Part shown: positions 1 to 6,791 of the stretch, piece by piece
How the letters are laid out: the number at the start of each line of letters is the position of its first letter
Numbering within the stretch: position 1 is the first letter of the stretch
Origin: JAULUH01 sp032111745
GTDB lineage: Bacteria > Chloroflexota > Anaerolineae > JAAEKA01
Assembly (NCBI GenBank): GCA_032111745.1
Contig: JAULUH010000163.1
Span: forward strand, 1 to 11,239
Direction of reading: 5' to 3'
DNA: 11,239 bases
Notes under the pieces: generated by a model
What the model was told of the DNA's origin: nothing
Databases searched by the model: none
What the model saw: only the letters and a program-made list of their open reading frames with translations
Made by a program: the position numbers and the translations under genes

Positions 1-84
1 ATTGTCGTGTTGCGCCATCCCAAGAGCGTGAGCGAGGTCAAAGGGGTGATCGAACGGTTGATGGCGCAGGGAGCGGTTTCATGA
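1..84 (+). CDS. 3' end of an upstream gene, possibly the corrinoid Fe-S protein small subunit
   Basis: The frame starting at base 1 is open and ends at TGA 82-84, giving 27 residues that end in MAQGAVS. The stop overlaps the next start codon (ATGA, 81-84), so this gene belongs to the same operon. The tail contains a LRHPKSV stretch followed by an amphipathic helix (VIERLM). This resembles, from memory, the C-terminus of the TIM-barrel CdhD/AcsD family, and acsD is usually next to acsC. Both points are inference from a very short fragment. Another CODH/ACS subunit or an unrelated gene cannot be excluded. The coding nature is supported by the overlap; the identity is weak. Confidence 0.5.
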   Translation: MVVLRHPKSVSEVKGVIERLMAQGAVS

Positions 85-329
85 ACGACCAACCCACCCC
101 TCAGCCCGAAGTGACCATGGAAGACCTGATTGCGGCCATCAGCCACCAGATCGAGGTGAGCCATGGCGGCTGGGTTGAGCTGGTGGACTTCGACGGCAAG
201 ACGCTGAAGGTGCGCCTGCAGGGCGCCTGCGTTGGTTGCCCCATGTCGCAATACACCCTGGCCATGGGCATCGGCCAGACCGCGAAGCAATACTTCCCAG
301 AGCTGGAGACCATTCAGGCCGTTCCCTAG
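81..329 (+). CDS. Small NifU C-terminal-domain (Fe-S carrier) protein
   Basis: This 82-residue protein is essentially one NifU C-terminal domain (Nfu fold). Such domains bind a [4Fe-4S] cluster between two subunits through a CxxC motif and pass it to apo-proteins in the cytoplasm. The motif is visible as GACVGCP, with Cys50 and Cys53, preceded by the typical HGGWVELVDFDGKTLKVRL strand region. There is no IscU-like or other added domain, so it is the minimal form. The ATG at 81 overlaps the upstream stop and has GGGAG (69-73) seven bases before it. Acetyl-CoA pathway proteins are rich in Fe-S clusters, and AcsC, encoded 16 bases downstream, needs one. A dedicated cluster carrier for this operon is a reasonable inference, not a demonstrated role. 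Confidence 0.88.
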   Translation: MNDQPTPQPEVTMEDLIAAISHQIEVSHGGWVELVDFDGKTLKVRLQGACVGCPMSQYTLAMGIGQTAKQYFPELETIQAVP

Positions 330-332
330 CAT

Positions 333-340
333 AAAGGAGA
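333..340 (+). promoter_or_regulatory. Ribosome binding site that fixes the acsC start
   Basis: AAAGGAGA lies five bases before the ATG at 346. The open frame extends upstream to an ATG at 232, but that start lies inside the NifU-like gene and gives a non-homologous N-terminus. The strong Shine-Dalgarno sequence supports 346. Confidence 0.8.
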
Positions 341-345
341 CACCC

Positions 346-1713
346 ATGCCCCTTTCTGGCCTTGAGATCTACAAGCTACTTCCTGCCGGGCAGAAGCCGC
401 CGCATCCGAAGGCGAATTGCAAGGAGTGCGGCTATCCTACCTGCCTGGCCTTTGCCATGAAGCTGGCTGCTAAGCAGGCCGAGCTGTCGGCGTGCCAGTA
501 CGTCAGCGCCGAGTCTGCCGCCAGGCTGTCCGACGCGGCCGCGCCGCCGATTCGCCTGATCGCCCTTAGCAGCAATGGGCACAAGCTGGAGGTGGGCAAC
601 GAGACAGTGCTGTTCCGCCACGAGAAGACCTTCTACCATGCCCCCGGCCTGTTTGTGCGCGTCGACGACGGCGATGGGGTGGAGGAGATCCAGGTCCTGG
701 CCGCCGCGGTGGATGCCTACGTCGTGGACTATGTGGGTATGGGCCTCAGCCTGGACGGTGTGGCGGTGGGCTACACCTCGGGTAGCCCAGAGACCTATGG
801 CGCGGCGGTCAAGGCCGTGTGTGACAGCACCAAGAAGAAGTTGATCCTGCTGGCCAACGATCCAGATGCGCTGAAGGCGGGGCTGGCTGCGGCGGAGGGC
901 CGTACGCCCCTGCTGTACGCGGCCGACGCCGAGAACTGGCGCCGGGTGGCCCTGGTGGCCAAGAACGCCAAGGCACCGCTGGTGGTGCGGGTCGAGGGCG
1001 GCGACCTGGAGGCGTTGGCCGGGCTGACCGAGGAGATCGCCAAGTTTGGCGTCGAGGACCTGGTGCTGGATGCCGGCGTGCGGGGTTTCGGCGAGTCCCT
1101 GGCCAGCCTGACGCACATCCGCCGCCTGGCGCTGAAGGAGAATTTTCGTGCCCTGGGCTATCCGGTCATCACCTTTCCCGGCGCGGGCAATAGTGACCCG
1201 CTGGCCGAGGTGGCCCTGGCCGGCCAGCAGATCGCCAAATATGCTGGCTTTGTAGTCCTGGATCACTTCACGCCGGCCTCAGCATATGCGTTGTTGGTGC
1301 TGCGAGCCAATATCTTCACCGACCCGCAGAAGCCGATCCAGGTCGAGCCTGGAGTCTATCCCATCAACAACCCCGGCCCCGACGCGCCGCTGATGGTGAC
1401 CACCAACTTCAGCATCACCTACTTCAGCGTGGCCAACGAGGTGGAGAGCAGTGGCCAGCCCGGCTGGCTCCTGGTGGCCGATGCTGAGGGTATGAGCGTG
1501 TTGACGGCCTGGGCTGCAGGCAAGTTCGATGCCGAGCGCATCGCCAAGGCGGTCAAGGAATCCGGCGTGCAGGGCAAACTGAGCCACCAGAGCCTGATCA
1601 TTCCCGGCCATGTAGCCGTGTTGATGGGCGAGCTGGAGGAGGAGCTACCGGGCTGGGCCATCAAGGTCGGCCCGCGCGAGGCCGTGGACCTGCCGGCGTT
1701 CTTGAAGTTATAG
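346..1713 (+). CDS. acsC: Corrinoid iron-sulfur protein large subunit (CODH/ACS gamma subunit)
   Basis: This 455-residue protein is the large subunit of the corrinoid Fe-S protein. It carries the methyl group from methyl-tetrahydrofolate (via AcsE) to the nickel A-cluster of acetyl-CoA synthase. The N-terminal domain (about 1-57) has the family's [4Fe-4S] ligands C25, C28, C33 and C50, in a CKECGYPTC context. A TIM-barrel region follows. The C-terminal cobamide-binding domain begins near residue 325 and contains the TTNFSITYFSVANEVESS signature from residue 352. The length is near the usual of about 450. The protein ends in a family-typical GPREAVDLPAFLKL. It sits between the NifU-like gene and the GNAT gene, with gaps of about 16 and 20 bases. 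The small subunit AcsD, its obligate partner, may be the gene cut off at base 1. Confidence 0.97.
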   Translation: MPLSGLEIYKLLPAGQKPPHPKANCKECGYPTCLAFAMKLAAKQAELSACQYVSAESAARLSDAAAPPIRLIALSSNGHKLEVGNETVLFRHEKTFYHAPGLFVRVDDGDGVEEIQVLAAAVDAYVVDYVGMGLSLDGVAVGYTSGSPETYGAAVKAVCDSTKKKLILLANDPDALKAGLAAAEGRTPLLYAADAENWRRVALVAKNAKAPLVVRVEGGDLEALAGLTEEIAKFGVEDLVLDAGVRGFGESLASLTHIRRLALKENFRALGYPVITFPGAGNSDPLAEVALAGQQIAKYAGFVVLDHFTPASAYALLVLRANIFTDPQKPIQVEPGVYPINNPGPDAPLMVTTNFSITYFSVANEVESSGQPGWLLVADAEGMSVLTAWAAGKFDAERIAKAVKESGVQGKLSHQSLIIPGHVAVLMGELEEELPGWAIKVGPREAVDLPAFLKL

Positions 1714-1733
1714 CATAGGCAACGAGGTGATCC

Positions 1734-2333
1734 ATGGCGGTGACCACGGTATCGGAGAAACAAAACGCAATGGTCAGCCAGCTGGCCAATTATCGGCGAA
1801 TCGCCAACCTGCCGGATGGCACGCGGGTCTTGTTGCGCCCGATGCTGCCGGCCGATAGGGAGGGCGTGACTGCACTGTTTGCGCAGGTGCCAGCCGAGGA
1901 TATGCGCTATCTGCGCCAGCGGGTGACAGATCCGGCAGTGATCAGCGCTTGGTTTGACGCCTATGATCTGCAGCGGGTGTTTCCCTTGCTGGCGCTGGTC
2001 AACGACAGGGTGGTTGGTGACGCCACCCTGCACATGGGCGAGGGGCCCCACCGGCACCTGGCCCGGATGCGGATCTATGTGGCGCCGGAGTTCCGTGAGC
2101 GCGGTGTGGCCCGCATGATGGTGGAAAGCCTGATCGACATCGCGCGCAAGATGGGGCTGCAGCAGGTCCTGGCCGAGGTCACCAGTAACAGGGTGAAGGT
2201 AATCAAGCTATTCGAGGCCCTGGGCTTCGCCCGGGAGTTCAAGTATCCCGACTACTTCATGACCTTCGACGGCGAGGTATTCGACGTGGACGTGTTGATT
2301 CTGCGCCTGGTGCGCAAGCCCGAGTACTACTAG
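1734..2333 (+). CDS. GNAT-family N-acetyltransferase
   Basis: This 199-residue cytoplasmic protein has a GNAT fold. The acetyl-CoA pyrophosphate-binding motif A is visible in RIYVAPEFRERGVARMMVES, with the RxxGxA loop at R121-E-R-G124-V-A126. The C-terminal SNRVKVIKLFEALGFARE segment is the usual end of the fold. The first roughly 25 residues precede the RVLLRPMLPAD opening strand of the domain. The start at 1734 is preceded by GAGGTGA (1724-1730); a second in-frame ATG at 1770 lacks such a site. The acceptor cannot be told from the sequence. It could be a protein lysine or N-terminus, or a small amine. The position between acsC and acsV, four bases from the latter, ties it to a pathway whose product is its own co-substrate, acetyl-CoA. 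Regulation of pathway enzymes by acetylation is an inference. Confidence 0.9.
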   Translation: MAVTTVSEKQNAMVSQLANYRRIANLPDGTRVLLRPMLPADREGVTALFAQVPAEDMRYLRQRVTDPAVISAWFDAYDLQRVFPLLALVNDRVVGDATLHMGEGPHRHLARMRIYVAPEFRERGVARMMVESLIDIARKMGLQQVLAEVTSNRVKVIKLFEALGFAREFKYPDYFMTFDGEVFDVDVLILRLVRKPEYY

Positions 2334-2337
2334 ACCG

Positions 2338-4395
2338 ATGCCCAAGGTTTCGTTTGCGCCTGTCAACCGAGAGGTGGAGGTTGCAGAAGGCTCGCTGATC
2401 CTGGAGGCGGCCCACGCCTGCGGCGTGGATGTCAACGTACCCTGTGGGGGCCAGGGCCGCTGTGGGCGCTGTGTGGTCATCATCAAGGACGGCGATGGCG
2501 TACCGGCCATCAGGCGACGTTCGGCCATGCGGCTTTCAGCGGCCGACATCGAGGCCGGTTATGCCCTGGCCTGCCAGACTGTGATCACGGGTGATGTCGC
2601 CATCACCGTGCCGCCGCAGGAGGAGATCGAGCGGCACCTGGTGACCGAGAAGAAGGCGGTCAGCGTCGAGCCTCCACCGGGCTACAGTGTGGAGGACCAA
2701 CCGCTGCAGGCCTTTTTCGTAGCGCTCGACCCGCCCAACCTGGGCGACCAGACTGATGATTGGGCCCGGCTGCAGCGCGAGCTGGCGCGCAGTTACGGCG
2801 TGGAGGGGCTCACCGCTGATCTGAGTCTGTTACGCCGGCTTGGCGCGACCCTGCGCCAGGCGGATTGGGAAGTGACGGCCATCGTGGAGCTGGATGCCTG
2901 GGATCGGCCGGAGGGGCCACCGCGGCTGGTCGACCTGTTGCCGGGCCGCCAGACCGCCGCCCTGCATGCCCTGGCCGTCGACATCGGCACGACCACGGTA
3001 AGCCTCTACCTGGTGGACCTGCTTTCGGGCCAGGTGGTGGCGCGTTCGGCCGACTACAATGCCCAGATCAGCCGTGGCGAGGATGTCATCTCGCGCATTA
3101 TCTATGCCTCGCAGAAGCCCAGAGCGGCGATAGCAGCGGGCAATGGACATGGCGATAGCCCGGATGAGCCTATGGATCGACCCGAAGCGCGGCCGAACCT
3201 GGCCCAGATGCAGCATCTGGTGGTGGGCACGATCAACAAGCTGGTCCACCAGGTGTGCCGGCGTCGTGATATAGAGCCAGAGCATATCTACAAGGCCACC
3301 ATCGCCGGCAATCCCACCATGGTGCACTTGCTTCTGGGCCTGCCTCCGGAGAGCATTCGCCTGGCGCCGTACATCCCGGCCGTCAACCAGGTGTCGAGCC
3401 TGCCAGCTGGCGCGCGGGAGCTGGGCCTGGCGATCAACCCGCGGGCAACCGTGGATTGCCTGCCAGGCGTAGCCAGCTATGTGGGCGCCGACATCAGTGC
3501 GGGGGTCCTCAGTACCGGGCTGCATCGCACCGAGGCCTTGAATCTGTTTATCGACGTGGGCACCAACGGCGAGATGGTCCTTGGGAACGCCGACTGGCTG
3601 ATCACCTGTGCGTGCTCAGCGGGGCCGGCATTCGAAGGGGCGGGCGTGCAACACGGCATGCGGGCTACGGCCGGGGCCATCGAGGAAGTCTGGATCAATG
3701 CCGAGACCAGGCTGCCTACCTATCGCACCATTGGCAATCTCCCGGCTAAGGGCCTATGTGGCTCTGGCCTGATCTCTCTTTTAGCTGAGATGTTCATCAC
3801 CGGCGTGGTGGATAGGAGCGGCAACCTGGACCTGCAGTCAGGCCATCCCCGCATCCGCCAGGGCGAGCACGGCGAGGAGTACGTAGTGGCATGGGGTGGC
3901 GAGACGGCCAGCGGCCAGGATATCGCCATCACCAAGGTGGATATCGACAACCTGTTGCGGGCCAAGGCGGCCATCTACGCCGGCTTCAGCAGCCTGGCCC
4001 GGGCCGTGGGCGTGCAGTTGGAGATGGTCGAGGAGTTATTGATCGGCGGCTCCTTTGGCCAGCACGTGAATGTGGAAAAGGCCGTGGAAATCGGCCTCTT
4101 GCCGGACCTACCGCAGGACTCCCCGGACGCTGCGGGCGAGGCCGCACGCTGGGGGCGGTTTCGATACCTGGGCAACACATCACTGCGTGGGGCCTACTAT
4201 ACGCTGGTGAGCCGCGGGATGCGCGCTGAGGTGCGCGACATCGCCGGCAAGATGACCTACCTGGAGCTCTCGGCCGACAACACATTCTACGACCAGTTCA
4301 CGTCAGCCATGTTCCTGCCGCACACCGACATCGAGCTATTCCCCACGGTGAAGGCGGTCTTGGCGGATGGCGAAGCGACAAGGAGAGTATCTTGA
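2338..4395 (+). CDS. acsV: Reductive activator of the corrinoid Fe-S protein (RACo/AcsV), [2Fe-2S] ferredoxin plus ASKHA ATPase
   Basis: This 685-residue protein re-reduces the inactive Co(II) cobamide of the corrinoid Fe-S protein to Co(I), using ATP and an electron passed through its own cluster. The N-terminal plant-type [2Fe-2S] ferredoxin domain has ligands C36, C42, C45 and C79 (CGGQGRCGRC, then LACQT). A linker and middle domain follow, then an ASKHA (actin/Hsp70-like) ATPase domain with phosphate loops DIGTTT (215-220) and DVGTNGE (406-412) and the adenosine motif GGSFG (570-574). This order matches the known RACo/DUF4445 family. A low-complexity stretch at residues 262-287, rich in G, P, D and E, looks like an inserted loop. 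The start is four bases after the GNAT stop with no clear Shine-Dalgarno sequence, so translation is probably coupled. Confidence 0.95.
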   Translation: MPKVSFAPVNREVEVAEGSLILEAAHACGVDVNVPCGGQGRCGRCVVIIKDGDGVPAIRRRSAMRLSAADIEAGYALACQTVITGDVAITVPPQEEIERHLVTEKKAVSVEPPPGYSVEDQPLQAFFVALDPPNLGDQTDDWARLQRELARSYGVEGLTADLSLLRRLGATLRQADWEVTAIVELDAWDRPEGPPRLVDLLPGRQTAALHALAVDIGTTTVSLYLVDLLSGQVVARSADYNAQISRGEDVISRIIYASQKPRAAIAAGNGHGDSPDEPMDRPEARPNLAQMQHLVVGTINKLVHQVCRRRDIEPEHIYKATIAGNPTMVHLLLGLPPESIRLAPYIPAVNQVSSLPAGARELGLAINPRATVDCLPGVASYVGADISAGVLSTGLHRTEALNLFIDVGTNGEMVLGNADWLITCACSAGPAFEGAGVQHGMRATAGAIEEVWINAETRLPTYRTIGNLPAKGLCGSGLISLLAEMFITGVVDRSGNLDLQSGHPRIRQGEHGEEYVVAWGGETASGQDIAITKVDIDNLLRAKAAIYAGFSSLARAVGVQLEMVEELLIGGSFGQHVNVEKAVEIGLLPDLPQDSPDAAGEAARWGRFRYLGNTSLRGAYYTLVSRGMRAEVRDIAGKMTYLELSADNTFYDQFTSAMFLPHTDIELFPTVKAVLADGEATRRVS
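4380..4387 (+). promoter_or_regulatory. Ribosome binding site supporting a TTG start for the first cooC
   Basis: AAGGAGAG lies four bases before TTG 4392-4394, inside the end of acsV. It supports the TTG start, which places the Walker A loop at residue 9 as expected for the family. The TTG overlaps the acsV stop (TTGA). Confidence 0.75.
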
Positions 4396-5183
4396 CGACG
4401 ACTATCGCATTGGCCGGTAAGGGTGGCACGGGCAAGACCACGGTGGCCGCACTGCTGGTGGATATCCTGGTACAGCGAGGTGCCTACCCCATCCTGGCCA
4501 TCGACGCCGATCCCAGCAGCAATCTCAACCTGGCTTTGGGCGTGCCGCTGACTAAGACCGTGGGTGACATCCGTGAGGACCTGCTGGCCGACGTGCAGCG
4601 CACCCAGATGGCGCTGGGTGTGGCGCAGCGGGACGTGCTCAACGTCGAGATTCGCAAGTCGGTAGAGGAGGGCGACGACTTCGACCTGTTGGCGATGGGC
4701 CGGCCAGAGGGTCCGGGGTGCTATTGCCCGGTCAACCATTCCCTGCGGCAGATCGTGGACGTGATGAGCGAGGGCTACGCCTACGTGATCATGGACAACG
4801 AGGCTGGTATGGAGCACCTGAGCAGGCGCACGACCCGGGACGTGGACTGGCTGTTGCTGGTCAGTGATCCCACGGTGCGCGGGGTGACGGCGATTGGCCA
4901 CATGCTCAGGATGGCCGATGACCTGGGCATCAATGTCAAGCAAAAGGGTATCGTGCTCAACCGGGTGCCACCATCGGGAAACGGCACGGCAGCCATACCG
5001 CCGGCCATTGAGACCATGCTGGCGGCGTACGACGCGCCGCTGGTAGGCGTCATCCCGGTGGATCCGTTGGTCAACCAGTACGACGCCGAGGGCAAAGCTC
5101 TGGCGCACCTGCCGGCAGAGAGTACCGCGCGGCAAGGCGTGGCGGAAATAGCGGACAGGATACTGTTTGGTGTCAGACCATGA
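4392..5183 (+). CDS. cooC: CooC/AcsF-type nickel-insertion ATPase, first copy
   Basis: This 263-residue cytoplasmic P-loop ATPase of the MinD/SIMIBI class matures nickel enzymes, namely CO dehydrogenase (CooC) or the acetyl-CoA synthase A-cluster (AcsF type). The deviant Walker A GKGGTGKTT is at residues 9-17. The DADPSSNLN switch region starts at residue 38. The metal-binding CxC pair is C110-Y-C112 in GPGCYCPVNH. A Walker B-like MDNEAGMEHLSR segment follows, where CooC proteins have DxEAGxEHxxR. The TTG start overlaps the acsV stop (TTGA), and the stop overlaps the next start (ATGA), so expression is tightly coupled to both. Its place directly after acsV favours a role at the ACS/corrinoid protein side. 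CooC and AcsF types cannot be separated with certainty by eye. Confidence 0.93.
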   Translation: MTTTIALAGKGGTGKTTVAALLVDILVQRGAYPILAIDADPSSNLNLALGVPLTKTVGDIREDLLADVQRTQMALGVAQRDVLNVEIRKSVEEGDDFDLLAMGRPEGPGCYCPVNHSLRQIVDVMSEGYAYVIMDNEAGMEHLSRRTTRDVDWLLLVSDPTVRGVTAIGHMLRMADDLGINVKQKGIVLNRVPPSGNGTAAIPPAIETMLAAYDAPLVGVIPVDPLVNQYDAEGKALAHLPAESTARQGVAEIADRILFGVRP

Positions 5184-5416
5184 TGACTTACAAGGGATAT
5201 GTCGGTAGAGTCGATCATGACGACGATGCAGGCATCTTTCACGGCGCTGTAGTCAATCTCCGCGATGTGATTACCTTTCAGGGTACAACGGTTGAAGAAC
5301 TCTGCCAGGCGTTTCGGGACTCTGTTGACGATTATCTGGAATTCTGTGCTGGACGCGGCGAGGAAGCCGAGCAGCGCTTCTCCGGGAACTTGGAGACGGC
5401 TGCTTCTTCAGAATGA
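5180..5416 (+). CDS. Shortened HicB-like (HicB_lk) protein without a HicA partner
   Basis: This 78-residue protein has the N-terminal HicB-like fold (YKGYVGRVDHDDDAGIFHG, then VVNLRDVITFQGTTVEEL and a DSVDDYLEFC helix). In type II HicAB modules this fold binds and blocks the HicA mRNA interferase. Full-length antitoxins usually continue into a ribbon-helix-helix or HTH DNA-binding tail, after a segment like FSG-x. Here the match stops at RFSGN and the protein ends nine residues later, so the DNA-binding part is missing. No HicA-like ORF lies on either side. The start overlaps the cooC stop and the stop overlaps the next start (ATGA at both ends). ATG 5180 and ATG 5183 are equally possible. 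Its base composition looks less GC-rich than its neighbours, which suggests later acquisition. The function here is unknown. Confidence 0.82.
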   Translation: MMTYKGYVGRVDHDDDAGIFHGAVVNLRDVITFQGTTVEELCQAFRDSVDDYLEFCAGRGEEAEQRFSGNLETAASSE

Positions 5417-5925
5417 CTGAAGTTATCATGACACACCCACTGGTCGTTCAATTGCGTTTCGCGCGCAGCGAGTTCATGCGGTGTCTGGAGGGCGTGTCCG
5501 ATGAGGACGCGCGCCAGCGCCTGTTGCCGATGAACTGCATCTCGTGGATGATCGGCCACCTGGCCAACCAGGAGAACAGCTATTGGGTATTCCTGGCTCA
5601 GGGTAAGCGGCTGCACCCTGAGTTGAGAGAGCTGGTCGGCTTTGGCAGGCCCGCCAGTACGCCGCCGCTGGCAGAGATGTGGCGGACGTGGCGCGAGGTT
5701 ACGGCAGCAGCGGACGAGTACCTGGACACGTTGGTGCCTGACATTTTGCTGACTCACTTCGAATGGCAAGGTAAGCCGTTGGAAGAGAACGTGGGCACGC
5801 TCTTGCAGCGCAACATGTATCACTACTGGTTTCACACTGGCGAAGCTCACGCCGTGCGGCAGATGCTCGGCCATGGCGACCTGCCGCAGTTTGTCGGCGA
5901 TTTTGGCGAGGCGGTCTATCGATGA
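5413..5925 (+). CDS. DinB_2/DfsB-family four-helix-bundle protein
   Basis: This 170-residue soluble protein of the DinB superfamily (PF12867-like) folds as a four-helix bundle with a metal bound by three histidines. The expected triad is visible as H49 (in SWMIGHLANQE) and H137-x3-H141 (in MYHYWFHTGE). Some relatives are thiol S-transferases using bacillithiol or mycothiol; most have no assigned reaction. Family members often open with an MTHPLV-like sequence, which would place the start at ATG 5428. ATG 5413 is listed because it overlaps the HicB-like stop (ATGA), as do its neighbours. The stop overlaps the FNT channel start in the same way. A DinB_2 gene has no known part in acetyl-CoA synthesis, so its link to the operon is unexplained. 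Confidence 0.88.
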   Translation: MTEVIMTHPLVVQLRFARSEFMRCLEGVSDEDARQRLLPMNCISWMIGHLANQENSYWVFLAQGKRLHPELRELVGFGRPASTPPLAEMWRTWREVTAAADEYLDTLVPDILLTHFEWQGKPLEENVGTLLQRNMYHYWFHTGEAHAVRQMLGHGDLPQFVGDFGEAVYR

Positions 5926-6788
5926 CAGCTGAGATCCATATCGATTCCCTGCTGCCGCCGGAGATGGCGCAGCGGGCCGAGTATGTCGGCGTACGCAAGG
6001 CCGAGGCGGCGTTGTTGGAGCTCTTTGTGCTGGCCGTGCTGGCCGGCGCCTTCATCGCCCTAGGCGCGGTCTTTGCCACCACGGTGGCAGCTGGCACGGC
6101 TGGCACCGTGCCCTACGGCATCACGCGCATGCTGGTGGGCCTGGTTTTCTGCCTGGGGCTGATCCTGGTGATCGTCGGCGGCGCCGAACTGTTCACCGGC
6201 AATACTTTGATCGTCATGGCCTGGGCTGGTGGCAAGGTGAAGACGGTAGCCCTGTTGCGCAACTGGACCATCGTCTACGTGGGCAACTTCGTGGGCTCCG
6301 TCGCTACTGCCCTGATGGTATTCACCAGTGGGCAGTATACCTTTGGCGGCGGCGCAGTAGGCACGGCGGCGTTGGGGATCGCCAACGGCAAGGTACAGCT
6401 GGGGTTCATGCAGGCCATCGTCCTGGGCATCCTCTGCAATGCCCTGGTGTGCCTGGCGGTGTGGCTGACCTTCAGCGCGCGCACGACCATGGACAAGATC
6501 ATGGCGATCATCTTCCCGATCAGCGCGTTTGTGGCGGCTGGCTTCGAGCACAGCGTTGCCAACATGTACTTCGTGCCGATTGGGCTCTTCATCAAGCAGT
6601 TCGACCCAGCTTTTGCTGCGAAGGCCGCTGCAGCGGCCAACTGGGATCTGGCTGGCCTGACCTGGCCGGCGTTCCTCATCAACAATCTGCTGCCCGTAAC
6701 CATTGGCAACATCATCGGCGGCGCCGTGCTGGTGGCGGCCGTGTACTGGCTGGTCTACCTGCGCAGCAAGGAAAAGACAGGTGTGTGA
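5922..6788 (+). CDS. Formate/nitrite transporter (FNT) family channel, probably formate
   Basis: This 288-residue integral membrane protein has about six hydrophobic segments, as in FocA/NirC/HSC channels, which form pentamers in the cytoplasmic membrane and pass small monovalent acids. The first family signature, GGAELFTGNTL, puts Thr92 at the omega-loop position. The second, AGFEHSVANMY, puts His210 at the central pore position. These correspond to T91 and H209 of E. coli FocA (recalled numbering). Formate is the likely substrate because the surrounding genes build the formate-to-methyl branch and its acetyl-CoA end. Nitrite or hydrosulfide cannot be excluded by sequence alone. The start overlaps the DinB gene stop (ATGA), and the RAM-domain gene follows after three bases. 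Confidence 0.93.
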   Translation: MTAEIHIDSLLPPEMAQRAEYVGVRKAEAALLELFVLAVLAGAFIALGAVFATTVAAGTAGTVPYGITRMLVGLVFCLGLILVIVGGAELFTGNTLIVMAWAGGKVKTVALLRNWTIVYVGNFVGSVATALMVFTSGQYTFGGGAVGTAALGIANGKVQLGFMQAIVLGILCNALVCLAVWLTFSARTTMDKIMAIIFPISAFVAAGFEHSVANMYFVPIGLFIKQFDPAFAAKAAAAANWDLAGLTWPAFLINNLLPVTIGNIIGGAVLVAAVYWLVYLRSKEKTGV

Positions 6789-6791
6789 GCC

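Noticed and set aside
232..345. Upstream extension of the acsC frame to an ATG at 232
   Set aside because: It overlaps the NifU-like gene, is not AcsC-like, and the strong ribosome site at 333-340 serves ATG 346.
376..1266. A 296-codon open frame on the minus strand opposite acsC
   Set aside because: Same composition effect; acsC on the + strand has all its cluster and cobamide-domain motifs.
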